Source: Methylobacterium planeticum
GTDB taxonomy: Bacteria; Pseudomonadota; Alphaproteobacteria; Rhizobiales; Beijerinckiaceae
DNA length: 64,000 bases
Direction of reading: 5' to 3'
NCBI RefSeq assembly: GCF_008806345.1
Contig: NZ_VZZJ01000021.1
Span: 25,499-89,498 of the forward strand
Shown here one piece after another: positions 14,998 to 24,958 of the stretch. Positions within the stretch are counted from its first letter, which is position 1. Each line of letters starts with the position of its first letter. A program made the position numbers and the translations under genes. The notes under the pieces were generated by a model that was not told the origin of the DNA, ran no database searches, and was given only the letters and a program-made list of their open reading frames with translations.

Positions 14998-17372
14998 GCC
15001 GCCGCGACCGCGCGGGCGCGCAGCGTCACCAGGACCGACTTGGAGGTCGGGGTGTCGCTGCCCTTGCCGAAGGAGGAGAGGGGCACGAGCACGTTCAATT
15101 CCGGGTAATAGCCCGCGAGGCTGCCGCGGGGCATCTCGAAGGGGACGAGCCGGAAATCCTCGGCCACGCGCACGACGCCGTCCTGGTGCAGGCCGACGAT
15201 GTCGACCCGGCCGCCGAGGCGGGCCCGGATCTCCGCGAGGTCGTCCGGATGTGCGAACAGCACCCGGCGCTCGCCGTAGACGCCGCGGTAGCGGTCGTCG
15301 AGGCCGTAGATCGTGGTGTTGTACTGGTCGTGCGAGCGGAAGGTCTGCAGCACGAAGGTGTCGGGCGCGCGCCGGGCCTGCTGGTGCTCGGTCAGCTCCG
15401 GCAGGGCCTCGGCCGCGAAGCCGGCCTTGCCGGTCTCGGTCTCGAACACGCGCTCGGCCGCGAGGTTGCGCAGCATGAAGCCGCGCGGGCGCCGGACCCG
15501 GACGTTGTAGCCCGTGAAGCCCGGGATGGTGCGCTCGATCAGCGTGCGGATCCGGTCGTAATCGTCGCTGAGCCCGGCCCAGTCGACCTTGTCCGAACCG
15601 ACGGTCGCCGCCGCCATGCCGGCGATGATGGCGATCTCCGAGCGCAGCGCCTTCGAGGCCGCCTTGTTGATGCCGCCCGAGCCGTGGACCATGCTCATCG
15701 AATCCTCGACGGTCACGATCTGGGTCTTGCCGGCTTTGTTGCGGTCGATCTCGGTGCGCCCGAGGCAGGGCAGCAGGTAGCCGACCGTGCCGGGCACGAG
15801 GTGCGAATGGTTGAGCTTCGTGGCGATGTGGACCGTGAGACGGCAGCCCGCCAGCGCCCGCGCCACCCGGGCCGAATCGGGCGTCGCGCGCGCGAAGTTG
15901 CCCCCGAGCCCGATGAAGGCCTTGGCCGATCCGTCGAGCATGGCGTTGATCGCCGCCACCACGTTGTGGCCGGGCCTGCGGGGCGCCGCGAAGCCGAAGG
16001 TGCGCTCCAGGGCGTCGAGGAGGGCGGCCGGCGGGCGCTCGTTGATGCCGACCGTGCGGTCGCCCTGCACGTTCGAGTGGCCGCGCACGGGGCAGAGGCC
16101 GGCACCCGGGCGGCCGATATGCCCACGCAGGAACATCACGTTCGCCATCTCGCGGATCGTCGCGACCGAGTGCCTGTGCTGGGTCACCCCCATGGCCCAG
16201 GTGCAGATCGCCCGCTCGGCCCCGAGATAGACCTCCGCGGCGGTCTCGATCTCGGCGCGGGCGAGGCCCGATTGGTCGAGGATCGTCTCCCACTCCGTCG
16301 CCTCGACGAGGGCCCGGTAGGCCTCGTAGCCGGCGGTGTGGCGGGCGAGGAACGCCCGGTCGAGCACGGAGGGGCGGCCCTCCCGCAGGGCCGCGTCGTC
16401 GGCGGCAAAGATCGCCTTGGCGATGCCGCGGAACACCGCCATGTCGCCGCCGAGGCGCGGCTGGTAATAGTGGCTCGCCACCGGCGCGCTCGCCCCGCGC
16501 AGCATCTCGACGGTGTTCTGCGGATCGGCGAAGCGCTCGAGCCCGCGCTCGCGCACGGGATTGAGCACGACGACGCGGGCGCCGCGCTGGGCGGCGCGGC
16601 GCAGGTCGCCGAGCATGCGCGGATGGTTGGTGCCCGGGTTCTGGCCCACCACGAAGATCGCGTCGGCCTTCTCGAAATCCTCCAGCAGCACCGTGCCCTT
16701 GCCGACGCCGATCGCCGCCTGCAGGGCGACGCCGCTCGCCTCGTGGCACATGTTCGAGCAGTCAGGGAAGTTGTTGGTGCCGAAGTGGCGGGCGAAGAGC
16801 TGGTAGAGGTAGGCGGCCTCGTTCGAGGCGCGGCCGGAGGTGTAGAACTCCGCCTGGTCCGGATGGTCGAGGCTCCGCAGCGTCGCGCCGATCTCCGCGA
16901 AGGCCTCCTCCCAGGTCACCGCGAGGTAGCGGTCCGAGGCCGCGTCGTAGCGCATCGGGTGGGTCAGGCGGCCCTGGCCTTCGAGGGCGTGGTCGCTCCA
17001 GCCGCGCAGCTCCGTCACGCTGTGCGCGGCGAAGAAGGCCGGCGGCGTGCGCTTGTCGGTCGCCTCCCAGGAGACCGCCTTCACGCCGTTCTCGCAGAAC
17101 TCGAAGGAGGAGCCGTGCTCCGGGTCGCCCCAGGCGCAGCCGGGGCAGTCGAACCCGTCCGGCTGGTTGGCCTTCAGCATGGCGCGGGCGCCCGAGAGGG
17201 GCGCGCGGCTGCCGAGGAGGTGCTTGCCGCAGCTCTTCAGGGCGCCCCAGCCGCCGGCGGCCGAGGAGCGCTTACCCGCCTCGACCCTGACGGGTCCGGC
17301 CTCGGCAGGCTCGACTTGGCCACGGTCCGCTCGGCCTGCGGCAGATTGGGGAGACCCGACCGGGTGATCCAT
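14994..17372 (-). CDS. fdh4A: molybdopterin oxidoreductase, FdhF/YdeP family (probable Fdh4A formate dehydrogenase)
   Basis: A 792-residue cytoplasmic molybdopterin oxidoreductase; there is no Tat signal. A CPGC cluster near residue 73 is in the usual N-terminal iron-sulfur zone. It is followed by ITWEEAF-type and SNMCHEASG segments, VVGQNPGTNHPR nucleotide-binding sequence, GGNFARATPD, and a C-terminal dinucleotide-binding domain with SHDQYNTTIYG. The family is the YdeP/FdhF branch. In Methylobacterium the member of this family with a small downstream partner is formate dehydrogenase 4, which matters for formate oxidation during growth on methanol. Assignment to Fdh4A is by family plus the coupled downstream gene. 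A catalytic Cys versus Sec could not be decided by eye, but no in-frame TGA is needed. The ATG at 17372 precedes MDHPVG. Confidence 0.8.
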   Translation of the reverse strand: MDHPVGSPQSAAGRADRGQVEPAEAGPVRVEAGKRSSAAGGWGALKSCGKHLLGSRAPLSGARAMLKANQPDGFDCPGCAWGDPEHGSSFEFCENGVKAVSWEATDKRTPPAFFAAHSVTELRGWSDHALEGQGRLTHPMRYDAASDRYLAVTWEEAFAEIGATLRSLDHPDQAEFYTSGRASNEAAYLYQLFARHFGTNNFPDCSNMCHEASGVALQAAIGVGKGTVLLEDFEKADAIFVVGQNPGTNHPRMLGDLRRAAQRGARVVVLNPVRERGLERFADPQNTVEMLRGASAPVASHYYQPRLGGDMAVFRGIAKAIFAADDAALREGRPSVLDRAFLARHTAGYEAYRALVEATEWETILDQSGLARAEIETAAEVYLGAERAICTWAMGVTQHRHSVATIREMANVMFLRGHIGRPGAGLCPVRGHSNVQGDRTVGINERPPAALLDALERTFGFAAPRRPGHNVVAAINAMLDGSAKAFIGLGGNFARATPDSARVARALAGCRLTVHIATKLNHSHLVPGTVGYLLPCLGRTEIDRNKAGKTQIVTVEDSMSMVHGSGGINKAASKALRSEIAIIAGMAAATVGSDKVDWAGLSDDYDRIRTLIERTIPGFTGYNVRVRRPRGFMLRNLAAERVFETETGKAGFAAEALPELTEHQQARRAPDTFVLQTFRSHDQYNTTIYGLDDRYRGVYGERRVLFAHPDDLAEIRARLGGRVDIVGLHQDGVVRVAEDFRLVPFEMPRGSLAGYYPELNVLVPLSSFGKGSDTPTSKSVLVTLRARAVAAA

Positions 17373-17650
17373 CGATGCGTCCTGAAACCGGGAGAGGGCG
17401 GACCCCGTCCGCAGCCGGCAGGTGTCGCAGCCGCGAGATAAGCGTCGCCCGCGACGGCGCTCAATCGCGCCCGGACGCAGGCCCCTCATGCATCGGGCAC
17501 GGGGGCGTCGGCGTCCCTGCGGCCGCGCCCTTCGCCGGGGCGCGATCCGAGCGCGCGGAATGGGGGGCATGCGCTCAGTGACGGGCGGGCGCACGGTTGA
17601 GCCCGCAGCCCCGACGGCCTAACCCGGCGCCGGGAAGCGGGGAAACGCGG

Positions 17651-17941
17651 ATGCAGATGCGGGTGCGGGGTCTGGCGGCGCTCGCGGCGGGGATCGCCGT
17701 GGCGCTCGCGGTCATGGCCTATGATCGCGGGCGCGACGTCGCCTGGGCCGTCACCGCCGCGCAGATCGCGGATGCGAGGGCCTACGGCAAGCCCGGCGTC
17801 GAGCTGGCGCCCGGGCGCTTCATCACCGAGCCGGTGCGGGCCGAGGGCGCCGGCTGGCTCCCGGTGAAGTGGACGCTGCTCGGCCTCGCGGCCGCCTGCG
17901 CGGTCCTGGCCGGGACCGGGGGACGGGGCCGGCGCGGCTGA
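17651..17941 (+). CDS. small two-helix membrane protein
   Basis: A 96-residue protein with hydrophobic segments at about residues 5-22 and 68-85 separated by a polar loop. I recognise no family. The ATG at 17651 has a purine-rich GGGGAAA stretch upstream. It diverges from the Fdh4A-like gene with 278 nt between them and converges on pyrD. Coding bias is plausible, but function is unknown. Confidence 0.55.
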   Translation: MQMRVRGLAALAAGIAVALAVMAYDRGRDVAWAVTAAQIADARAYGKPGVELAPGRFITEPVRAEGAGWLPVKWTLLGLAAACAVLAGTGGRGRRG

Positions 17942-18021
17942 GGGCGGCTCAGCGCGTGACGGCCCAGGCGGTCAGGAACCCTGCGGAAAAGCGTCGTGGG
18001 GACTTCGCGAATGCTTGCGCC

Positions 18022-19098
18022 TCAGGCCGAGCGCGCGAGTTCGCCCGCGTCGCGGCCGACCGCCTGCGCGAGCCCGGTCAGCCCCTCGGCCCTCATCCGG
18101 GCGAGGAGGCCGTCCTTGATCTCCGGGATCAGTCCCGGTCCCGCATAGACCAGCGCCGAGTAGAGCTGCAGCAGGCTCGCCCCCGCCCGGATCTTGGTCC
18201 AGGCCGCCTCGGCGGAATCGATGCCGCCGACCCCGACGAGGGGGAGCCGGCCGCCCACCCGCAGGTAGGTCTCGGCGAGGAGCCGCGTCGCCGGGCCGAA
18301 CAGGGGGCGCCCGGAGAGGCCGCCGGTCTCGCGGGCGAGGCCGGTCTCGGCGAGGCTCGCGGGCCGGGCGATGGTGGTGTTCGACACCACGAGCGCCTGC
18401 ACCCCCCGCCGCTCCGCCGTGGCGCAGATCGCGTCGAGGGCATCGAGGCTGATGTCGGGGGCGATCTTCAGGAGAATCGCGGTGGCGGGGTCGACGGCAT
18501 CGCGCGCCTCGATCACGCCTGCCAGGAGCGCGTCGAGGAAGGCCTCGCCCTGGAGGTCGCGCAGCCCCGGGGTGTTCGGCGAGGACACGTTGACGGTGAC
18601 GAAGGCGACGTGGGGGGCCAGCGCCCGGGTGCAGGCGACGTAGTCGGCGAGCCGGTCGGCCGCCTCCTTGTTCGCCCCGATATTCACCCCGACGATCCCG
18701 GGACGCTGCGCCCGTGCCTCGAGCCGGCGCGCGACCACGCCGAGCCCCTCGCTGTTGAGGCCGAAGCGGTTGATGACGCCCCCGTCCCGCGCGAGGCGGA
18801 ACACCCGGGGCCTCGGGTTGCCGGGTTGGGGCCTGGGCACCACGCCGCCCACCTCGACGAAGCCGAAGCCGAGGCCGAGCAGCGCGTCCGGCACCTCGGC
18901 CCCCTTGTCGAAGCCCGCCGCGAGGCCGACCGGGTTCGGGAAGCGCCGCCCCAGGCAATCGACCGCGAGGCGGGGATCGTCCGCGGGCGGGCGCCGCGGC
19001 GGCATCAGGCTGAGGGCCCGCAGCGTCAGGTTGTGAGCGGATTCCGCGTCGAGCCCGTGCAGGACGGGCCGGACGAGGGGGAAGAGGCGGCCGATCAT
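18022..19098 (-). CDS. pyrD: dihydroorotate dehydrogenase (quinone), class 2
   Basis: This 358-residue FMN enzyme oxidises dihydroorotate to orotate with quinone in pyrimidine synthesis, at the inner face of the cytoplasmic membrane. It has the class 2 N-terminal extension (about 40 residues, helical) that mediates membrane and quinone contact. It also has AAGFDKGAEVPDALLGLGFGFVEVGGV, the catalytic-serine loop VNVSSPNTPGLR, SNTTIARP and the FMN phosphate-binding GVGGIDSAEAAWTKI. It starts at ATG 19098, which overlaps the DUF952 stop codon (ATGA), so the two are probably translated together. Confidence 0.95.
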   Translation of the reverse strand: MIGRLFPLVRPVLHGLDAESAHNLTLRALSLMPPRRPPADDPRLAVDCLGRRFPNPVGLAAGFDKGAEVPDALLGLGFGFVEVGGVVPRPQPGNPRPRVFRLARDGGVINRFGLNSEGLGVVARRLEARAQRPGIVGVNIGANKEAADRLADYVACTRALAPHVAFVTVNVSSPNTPGLRDLQGEAFLDALLAGVIEARDAVDPATAILLKIAPDISLDALDAICATAERRGVQALVVSNTTIARPASLAETGLARETGGLSGRPLFGPATRLLAETYLRVGGRLPLVGVGGIDSAEAAWTKIRAGASLLQLYSALVYAGPGLIPEIKDGLLARMRAEGLTGLAQAVGRDAGELARSA

Positions 19099-19442
19099 GC
19101 GGGGATCTCCGCCGGGAACCGGTGGCGCCCGTCCGGCCCGAGGGGCAGTTCCGCCACCGCCCGCACGGCGCTCAGCGGGAGGGGGCCGTAGAGGTGCGGG
19201 AACAGGTCGCCGCCGCGGGAGGGCTCGTGGCGCAGGGCCGCCCCGAGGGCGTCCGCATCAACCGAGACGAGGAGGAGGTCCTGCGCGCCCGCGAAGTGCC
19301 GGGCCGCGGTCCCGGCGGCCTGCGCCGCGGTCGAGAAGTGGATGAAGCCGTCGGCGCGGTCCACCGGCGCGCCGTCGAAGCGGCCCGCGGCCTCGGCCTC
19401 GCGCCAGAGCGCGCGGGGACAGATCTTGTAGATGAGGGGCAT
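19095..19442 (-). CDS. DUF952 protein
   Basis: A 115-residue protein with the DUF952 hallmarks: an IYKI start, W-x-A-x2-GxF spacing (WREAEAAGRFDGAPVD), the DGFIHFSTAAQ motif, and a C-terminal FPHLYGPL. The fold is related to ADP-ribosyl/RNA-phosphotransferase-like proteins, but the biochemical role is unknown. The ATG at 19442 is preferred to a GTG two codons earlier. It is the first gene of a two-gene unit with pyrD (4-bp overlap), a pairing often seen in alphaproteobacteria. Confidence 0.88.
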   Translation of the reverse strand: MPLIYKICPRALWREAEAAGRFDGAPVDRADGFIHFSTAAQAAGTAARHFAGAQDLLLVSVDADALGAALRHEPSRGGDLFPHLYGPLPLSAVRAVAELPLGPDGRHRFPAEIPA

Positions 19443-19580
19443 CGGCACCGTCCGGCTGGAGGCGCCGTCGATAGTGCGAGTCTCCGCTTCCGCGCAACCG
19501 CCGCGGGGAAGGCGCGGGCGCCCGGAGCGTACGGAATCGCGTGTAAAATACGCAGGTCTCTGATTGCGTTCCGGGCGTTT

Positions 19581-19602
19581 TAGTTCTACTTTCCTACAAC
19601 TA
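19581..19602. promoter_or_regulatory. candidate operator of the S24 repressor gene
   Basis: TAGTT at 19581-19585 and AACTA at 19598-19602 form a 5-bp dyad around a CTAC-TTTC-CTAC centre, in an AT-rich patch 40 nt upstream of the repressor ATG. The centre also repeats CTAC directly. It is a plausible autoregulatory site or simply the promoter. Confidence 0.3.
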
Positions 19603-19642
19603 GGCCGTGCGTCTTAGCGGCCCGTGCAGGCGCGAATCCCCC

Positions 19643-20275
19643 ATGCTGTCCCATGAGCAGATCTGGACCGCGATCGACCGCTTGGCCGAACGGCACGGTT
19701 TCTCGGCCTCGGGCCTCGCCCGCCGCGCGGGACTCGACGCGACGAGCTTCAACCGCTCGAAGCGGATCGGGCCGGACGGGCGCAAGCGCTGGCCCTCCAC
19801 CGAATCCGTCTCGAAGGTCCTCGCCGCCACGGGCGCGAGCCTCGACGAGTTCCTGCGGCTGATCGAGCCCCGCGAGGGGCCGCCCCGCGCGATGATTCCG
19901 TTGATCGGCATGACCCAGGCGGGCTCCGGCCGCCTCTTCACCGACGAGGGCATGCCCACCGGCGGCCCCGGCTGGGAGGAGATCGAGTTTCCCGACCTCG
20001 GCGAGGAGCGTACCTTCGCGCTGGAGGTCCAGGGCGATTCGATGAACCCGCTCTACCGGGACGGGGACGTGCTGATCGTCTCGCCGTCCGCGAGCGTGCG
20101 CAAGGGCGACCGGGTGGTGGTGCGCCTGCATGCCGGCGAGGTCCTGGCCAAGGAGCTGCGCCGCCGCACCGCCCGCACGGTCGAGTTGTCCTCCCTCAAC
20201 CCGGAGCATGCGGACCGCGTCGTCAATGTCGGCGAGATCGCCTGGATGGCGCGGGTGATGTGGGTGCGGCAATAG
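19643..20275 (+). CDS. HTH + S24 peptidase repressor (LexA/CI-like)
   Basis: A 210-residue two-domain regulator. Residues 1-70 form an XRE-like helix-turn-helix (FSASGLARRAGLDATSFNRSKR, with a WPSTESVSKVLAATG helix). Residues 85-210 form an S24 autoprotease domain with catalytic Ser in EVQGDSMNPLY and Lys in GEVLAKELRRR. A TQAGSGR stretch between the domains provides an Ala-Gly pair at the position where CI/LexA-type proteins self-cleave. It is not LexA itself (different HTH and spacing) and may be a stress- or phage-type repressor now fixed in the chromosome. The ATG at 19643 was chosen over one 12 codons upstream because it directly begins the HTH-type N-terminus. No phage genes are nearby. 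Confidence 0.85.
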   Translation: MLSHEQIWTAIDRLAERHGFSASGLARRAGLDATSFNRSKRIGPDGRKRWPSTESVSKVLAATGASLDEFLRLIEPREGPPRAMIPLIGMTQAGSGRLFTDEGMPTGGPGWEEIEFPDLGEERTFALEVQGDSMNPLYRDGDVLIVSPSASVRKGDRVVVRLHAGEVLAKELRRRTARTVELSSLNPEHADRVVNVGEIAWMARVMWVRQ

Positions 20276-20363
20276 GCGGCCGGTCCGGGCGCGGCCCGTC
20301 CCCGTCCCGGGGGCCGGCCCGTCGACCCGGCGCGCCGACACGGCTTGGCCATGCCCCCCGCAG

Positions 20364-20379
20364 CCGCTATCGATAGCGG
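20364..20379. promoter_or_regulatory. perfect 16-bp palindrome upstream of the histidine kinase
   Basis: CCGCTATCGATAGCGG is fully self-complementary and lies 37 nt before the kinase ATG. It is a strong candidate operator. It could also act as a short hairpin in the leader RNA. Confidence 0.4.
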
Positions 20380-20415
20380 GTCGGGGGCAGCGGACCCGTC
20401 GAGCCGGGATCGAAC

Positions 20416-21516
20416 ATGGCGCAGCCCGAAGCGGACGGCCAGGATGGAAGTCCCGCCGGGAACGGCCACACGGAGCGCGCGGCGTCACTGCTGCCGGCCG
20501 GATGGGAGCCGCTCCTCGAAGCCTGCGCGGTGCCGGCCTTCCTGGCCGCGCCCGACGGCGCGATCCGCTATGCGAACCCGGCCCTTCTCGCCCTCACGGG
20601 GTATGCCGCCGAGGCCGTGCTCGGCCGCGAGATCCGCGACCTCCTGCGCGAGGGGCCCGGCGCGACCGGGGCCTCGGACGAGTTCCTGGCCCTGACCCGG
20701 GATGGTGTCGGCTTCTGGGCGAGCCTCAGTGCGGCGCCGGTGGCCGGGAGCGATCTCAGCCTCTGCCAGGTGCTCGACGTCACCCGGCGGCGCGAGGCGG
20801 AGGGGGCGCTCGCGCTGTCGCGCCAGCGCGAGGCGCTCGGCCTCCTGACGAACAGCGTCGCGCACGAGTTCAACAACTTCCTGCAGATCCTGATCGGCTA
20901 CGTCGACGGGCTGAAGCGGCGCCTCGACGACCGGCCCGAGCCCTTCATCCAGCGCGCGCTCGCCCGCTCGACCGACGCGGTCGAGCGGGCCACGATCCTG
21001 ACCCGGCAGCTCCTCGCCTTCTCGCGCCGGATCGCCCCGGACATGCGCCCCGTCGCCCTCGACCTGCTGGTCGGCGAGGTGGCGGAGCGCCTGCGCCCGG
21101 GCCTGCCGCCGAGCATCACCCTGGCGGTGGAACGCGCCCCCGACCTGCCGCCCGCGATGAGCAACCCGACGCAGGTCGAACTCGCGCTCGGCCACATCGT
21201 GGCCAATGCCTGCGAGGCGATGCCGAGCGGCGGCACCCTCACGATCGAGACCTTCCGGGTGCCGCCGGGGGACCGCTCGATCCAGCGGCCCGGCGACGGG
21301 GCGGTGGGGATCCTGGTGCGGGACACGGGCTCGGGCATGTCCCCCGAGATGCTGGCCCGGGCCCTCGCGCCCTTCGCCACCAGCCACGAGGCCGGGCGCG
21401 GGGCCGGCCTCGCCATCGTGCACGGGCTGATGAAGCGCCAGAACGGGACCATCGCCCTCGACAGCCAGCCCGGGGCCGGCACCAGCGTGCGCCTGATCTT
21501 CCCGGCGGTGGTGTAG
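20416..21516 (+). CDS. soluble PAS-domain sensor histidine kinase
   Basis: A 366-residue cytoplasmic kinase. A PAS domain spans about residues 30-130 (CAVPAFLAAPDGAIRYANPALLALTGY, then DVTRRREAE). The dimerisation/phosphoacceptor helix carries His150 in SVAHEFNNFLQIL. The ATP-binding domain has an N box (HIVANACEAMPSGG), G1 (DTGSGMSP), an F-box-like APFATS and a G2-like AGLAIVHGLM. There is no receiver domain and no membrane helix, so it must hand phosphate to a separate response regulator, none of which is encoded nearby. The signal is unknown. It follows the S24 repressor gene by 140 nt. Confidence 0.87.
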   Translation: MAQPEADGQDGSPAGNGHTERAASLLPAGWEPLLEACAVPAFLAAPDGAIRYANPALLALTGYAAEAVLGREIRDLLREGPGATGASDEFLALTRDGVGFWASLSAAPVAGSDLSLCQVLDVTRRREAEGALALSRQREALGLLTNSVAHEFNNFLQILIGYVDGLKRRLDDRPEPFIQRALARSTDAVERATILTRQLLAFSRRIAPDMRPVALDLLVGEVAERLRPGLPPSITLAVERAPDLPPAMSNPTQVELALGHIVANACEAMPSGGTLTIETFRVPPGDRSIQRPGDGAVGILVRDTGSGMSPEMLARALAPFATSHEAGRGAGLAIVHGLMKRQNGTIALDSQPGAGTSVRLIFPAVV

Positions 21517-21695
21517 AGGCCGGCACGTATCCCGATTTCGGGCTGCGCGTACGGGCTGTCTTAACCACCCACGGTCGACGGGCGAGTTTCATCCGAAAAA
21601 ACTTAGCGGTTGTGCGGACTAAAACTCCAGCCCGCACGTCTCCATATTATCGTCGGCGATCACGCCACGACATTTACTCTCGCAGAGGCGAATCG

Positions 21696-22691
21696 ATGCT
21701 CACCTCCACCACGCGCCGCAAGCGTACGGCGACCATCCTGGCGCTCGCCGCAGCGCTGACGGTCGCGGCGCCCGTCGTCGAGGCCCGTCCGGGCGGCGGC
21801 GGCAGCAGCGTCGGCTCGCGCGGGTCGCGCACCTTCAACGCGCCCTCCGCGACTCCGACCGCCCCCGGCGCCGCCGCGCCGATCCAGCGCTCGCAGACCC
21901 AGCCCGGCCCCGGCATGTCCAATCCCGGCATGCAGGCGCCCGCCCAGGGCCGTCGCTTCGGCGGCGGCTTCATGGCGGGCCTCCTCGGCGCGGGCCTTCT
22001 CGGCGCTCTGATCGGCGGCGGCTTCTTCGGCGGCCTCGGCGGCATCGCATCCTTCCTCGGCCTGATCCTGCAGGTCGGCCTGCTCGTCCTGATCGTCACC
22101 TTCGCGGTGCGCTGGTTCCGCCGCCGCCAGGGCCAGGGCCAGCCGGCGGGTGCGGGTGCGCCCTACGCGCGGACCGGGCTCGACAACGGCCCGGCGGGCA
22201 GCAACGCCGCGATGGGCAGTGCCGGCCCGGCCGGCTCCGGCCTCGGCGGCATGATGGGCGGGGCCGCGCAGCGCCCTGTGCAGCAGCGCCAGATCCAGAT
22301 CGGCCCGAACGACTTCCAGTCCTTCGAGCGTCTGCTCGGCGAGATCCAGGACGCCTATTCCCACGAGGACAAGGTCGGCCTGCGCAACCTCGCCACGCCC
22401 GAGATGGCCGGCTACTTCGAGGAAGAGCTCCAGGCGAATGCCGCCCGCGGCGTCGTCAACAGGATCTCGAACGTCAAGCTCCTGCAGGGCGACCTGTCGG
22501 AAGCCTGGGGCGAGGGCTCGTCCGAGTACGCCACCGTCGCGATGCGCTACTCGCTGAACGACGTGAAGCTCGACCGCAGCACCAACCGGGTGATTGAGAC
22601 CGAGCCGGGCGAGGCCACCGAGCTCTGGACCTTCGTCCGCCAGACCGGCCGTCCCTGGATCCTCTCGGCGATCCAGCAGACGACCCGCTAA
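21696..22691 (+). CDS. membrane-anchored Tim44-domain protein
   Basis: A 331-residue protein: N-terminal signal-like helix (residues 12-28), a Gly/Ser/Pro/Gln-rich segment, a glycine-rich membrane region at about 90-135 (GFMAGLLGAGLLGALIGGGFFGG, then LGLILQVGLLVLIVTF) and a C-terminal Tim44-like domain from about residue 195 (DFQSFERLLGEIQDAYSHED to WTFVRQ). The domain is the one shared with the mitochondrial import motor component Tim44. Bacterial relatives are envelope proteins of uncertain role. The ATG at 21696 has a GCAGAGGCG element upstream. A rho-independent terminator follows the gene. Confidence 0.87.
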   Translation: MLTSTTRRKRTATILALAAALTVAAPVVEARPGGGGSSVGSRGSRTFNAPSATPTAPGAAAPIQRSQTQPGPGMSNPGMQAPAQGRRFGGGFMAGLLGAGLLGALIGGGFFGGLGGIASFLGLILQVGLLVLIVTFAVRWFRRRQGQGQPAGAGAPYARTGLDNGPAGSNAAMGSAGPAGSGLGGMMGGAAQRPVQQRQIQIGPNDFQSFERLLGEIQDAYSHEDKVGLRNLATPEMAGYFEEELQANAARGVVNRISNVKLLQGDLSEAWGEGSSEYATVAMRYSLNDVKLDRSTNRVIETEPGEATELWTFVRQTGRPWILSAIQQTTR

Positions 22692-22714
22692 GGCGCGCTC
22701 CGTCCCCGACGGGC

Positions 22715-22748
22715 AAGGCCGGCATCGCTCGCGCGGTGCCGGCTTTTT
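22715..22748 (+). terminator. rho-independent terminator after the Tim44-domain gene
   Basis: GCCGGCA (22718-22724) pairs perfectly with TGCCGGC (22737-22743), and flanking A/G residues extend the stem. A run of five T follows on the plus strand. The site separates the convergent Tim44 and rsmA genes. Confidence 0.75.
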
Positions 22749-22795
22749 CGTGCCCGTCGCAGAGGCGAATGCCCTCGGGCGCCGGTCCTGCCGCC

Positions 22796-23652
22796 TCAGG
22801 CCGCCCCGGTCCGGTGCGCGTCGTAGGCGTTGGCCAGGGCGACGAAGCCCGCGACCGGGATCTCCTCGGCCCGGGCGGTGTCGGGCAGGCCGGTCGCCGA
22901 CAGGAGTGCGCCCGGTTCCGGCGTCAGCGACTTCAGGCTCTGGCGCAGCATCTTGCGGCGCTGGCCGAAGGCGGCCCGGGTGACCGCCTCGAGGGCACCG
23001 GCCCGGCAGGGCAGGGGCGCGGCGCGGGGCACGAGGCGCACCACGCTCGAGGTCACCTTCGGGGGCGGCACGAAGGCGGAGGGCGCGACGTCGAACAGGA
23101 TGTCGGCCTGGCTGCGCCAGCCGCAGAGGACGCCGAGGCGCCCGTAATCCGCCCGGGCGCCCTCGTCGGCCACGATGCGTTCCGCCACCTCGCGCTGGAA
23201 CATCAGGGTCGCCGAATCCCACCAGGGCGGCCAGGTCTCGCCCGCGAGCCAGCCGGTGAGGAGGGCGGTGCCGACATTGTAGGGCAGGTTCGCGACGATG
23301 CGGGCCGGCCCCTCGCCGAGGAGCGGGCGCGGATCGAAGACCAGCGCGTCGGCATCCACGACGGTCAGGCGGCCGGGATAATGGTCGGCGATCTCGGCCA
23401 GGGCCGGCAGGGCGCGCGGGTCGCGCTCGATGGCGATCACCCGGCCCGCGCCCTCCGCGAGCAGCGCCCGGGTCAGGCCGCCGGGGCCCGGCCCGACCTC
23501 CACCACGGTCACGCTCGCGAGGGGCCCGGCGCTGCGGGCGATCCGCCCGGTCAGGTTGAGGTCGTAGAGGAAGTTCTGCCCGAGCGCCTTCCTGGGCTCC
23601 AGGCCGTGCCGCTGCACGACCTCGCGGAGCGGCGGCAGACCGTCGCTGGTGT

Positions 23653-23656
<4 letters not shown>
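22796..23656 (-). CDS. rsmA: 16S rRNA (adenine1518/1519-N6)-dimethyltransferase
   Basis: This 286-residue SAM-dependent enzyme (KsgA) dimethylates two adjacent adenosines near the 3' end of 16S rRNA during small-subunit assembly. It shows KALGQNFLYDLNLT, the SAM motif VVEVGPGPGGLTRALL, the acidic motif IERD, DADAL, and the catalytic NLPYNVGT. Length is normal for the family. Its ATG overlaps the pdxA stop codon (ATGA), so it is translated as the second gene of the pair. Confidence 0.96.
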
Positions 23657-24777
<1,121 letters not shown>

Positions 24778-24958
24778 GGCTTACCCGCGGGCAAACGAAG
24801 GGGAGGGCGGGCGCCGGATCGGCGGGCTCTGATCGGGGAACTCGGCATCCGGGCCTTTGCGTGGATGAGATCCGGCGCGTGGTGCCCGCCGCGGAGGTCC
24901 GCTAGGCTGGTGGGCGGGCATCGGTGGATCGCCTTGGACCAGGACAAGGGGAGGGGCA

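Noticed and set aside
14701..16749. A single 682-residue protein
   Set aside because: All but the last 98 residues is an alternate frame of the oxidoreductase. The real gene begins at GTG 14997.
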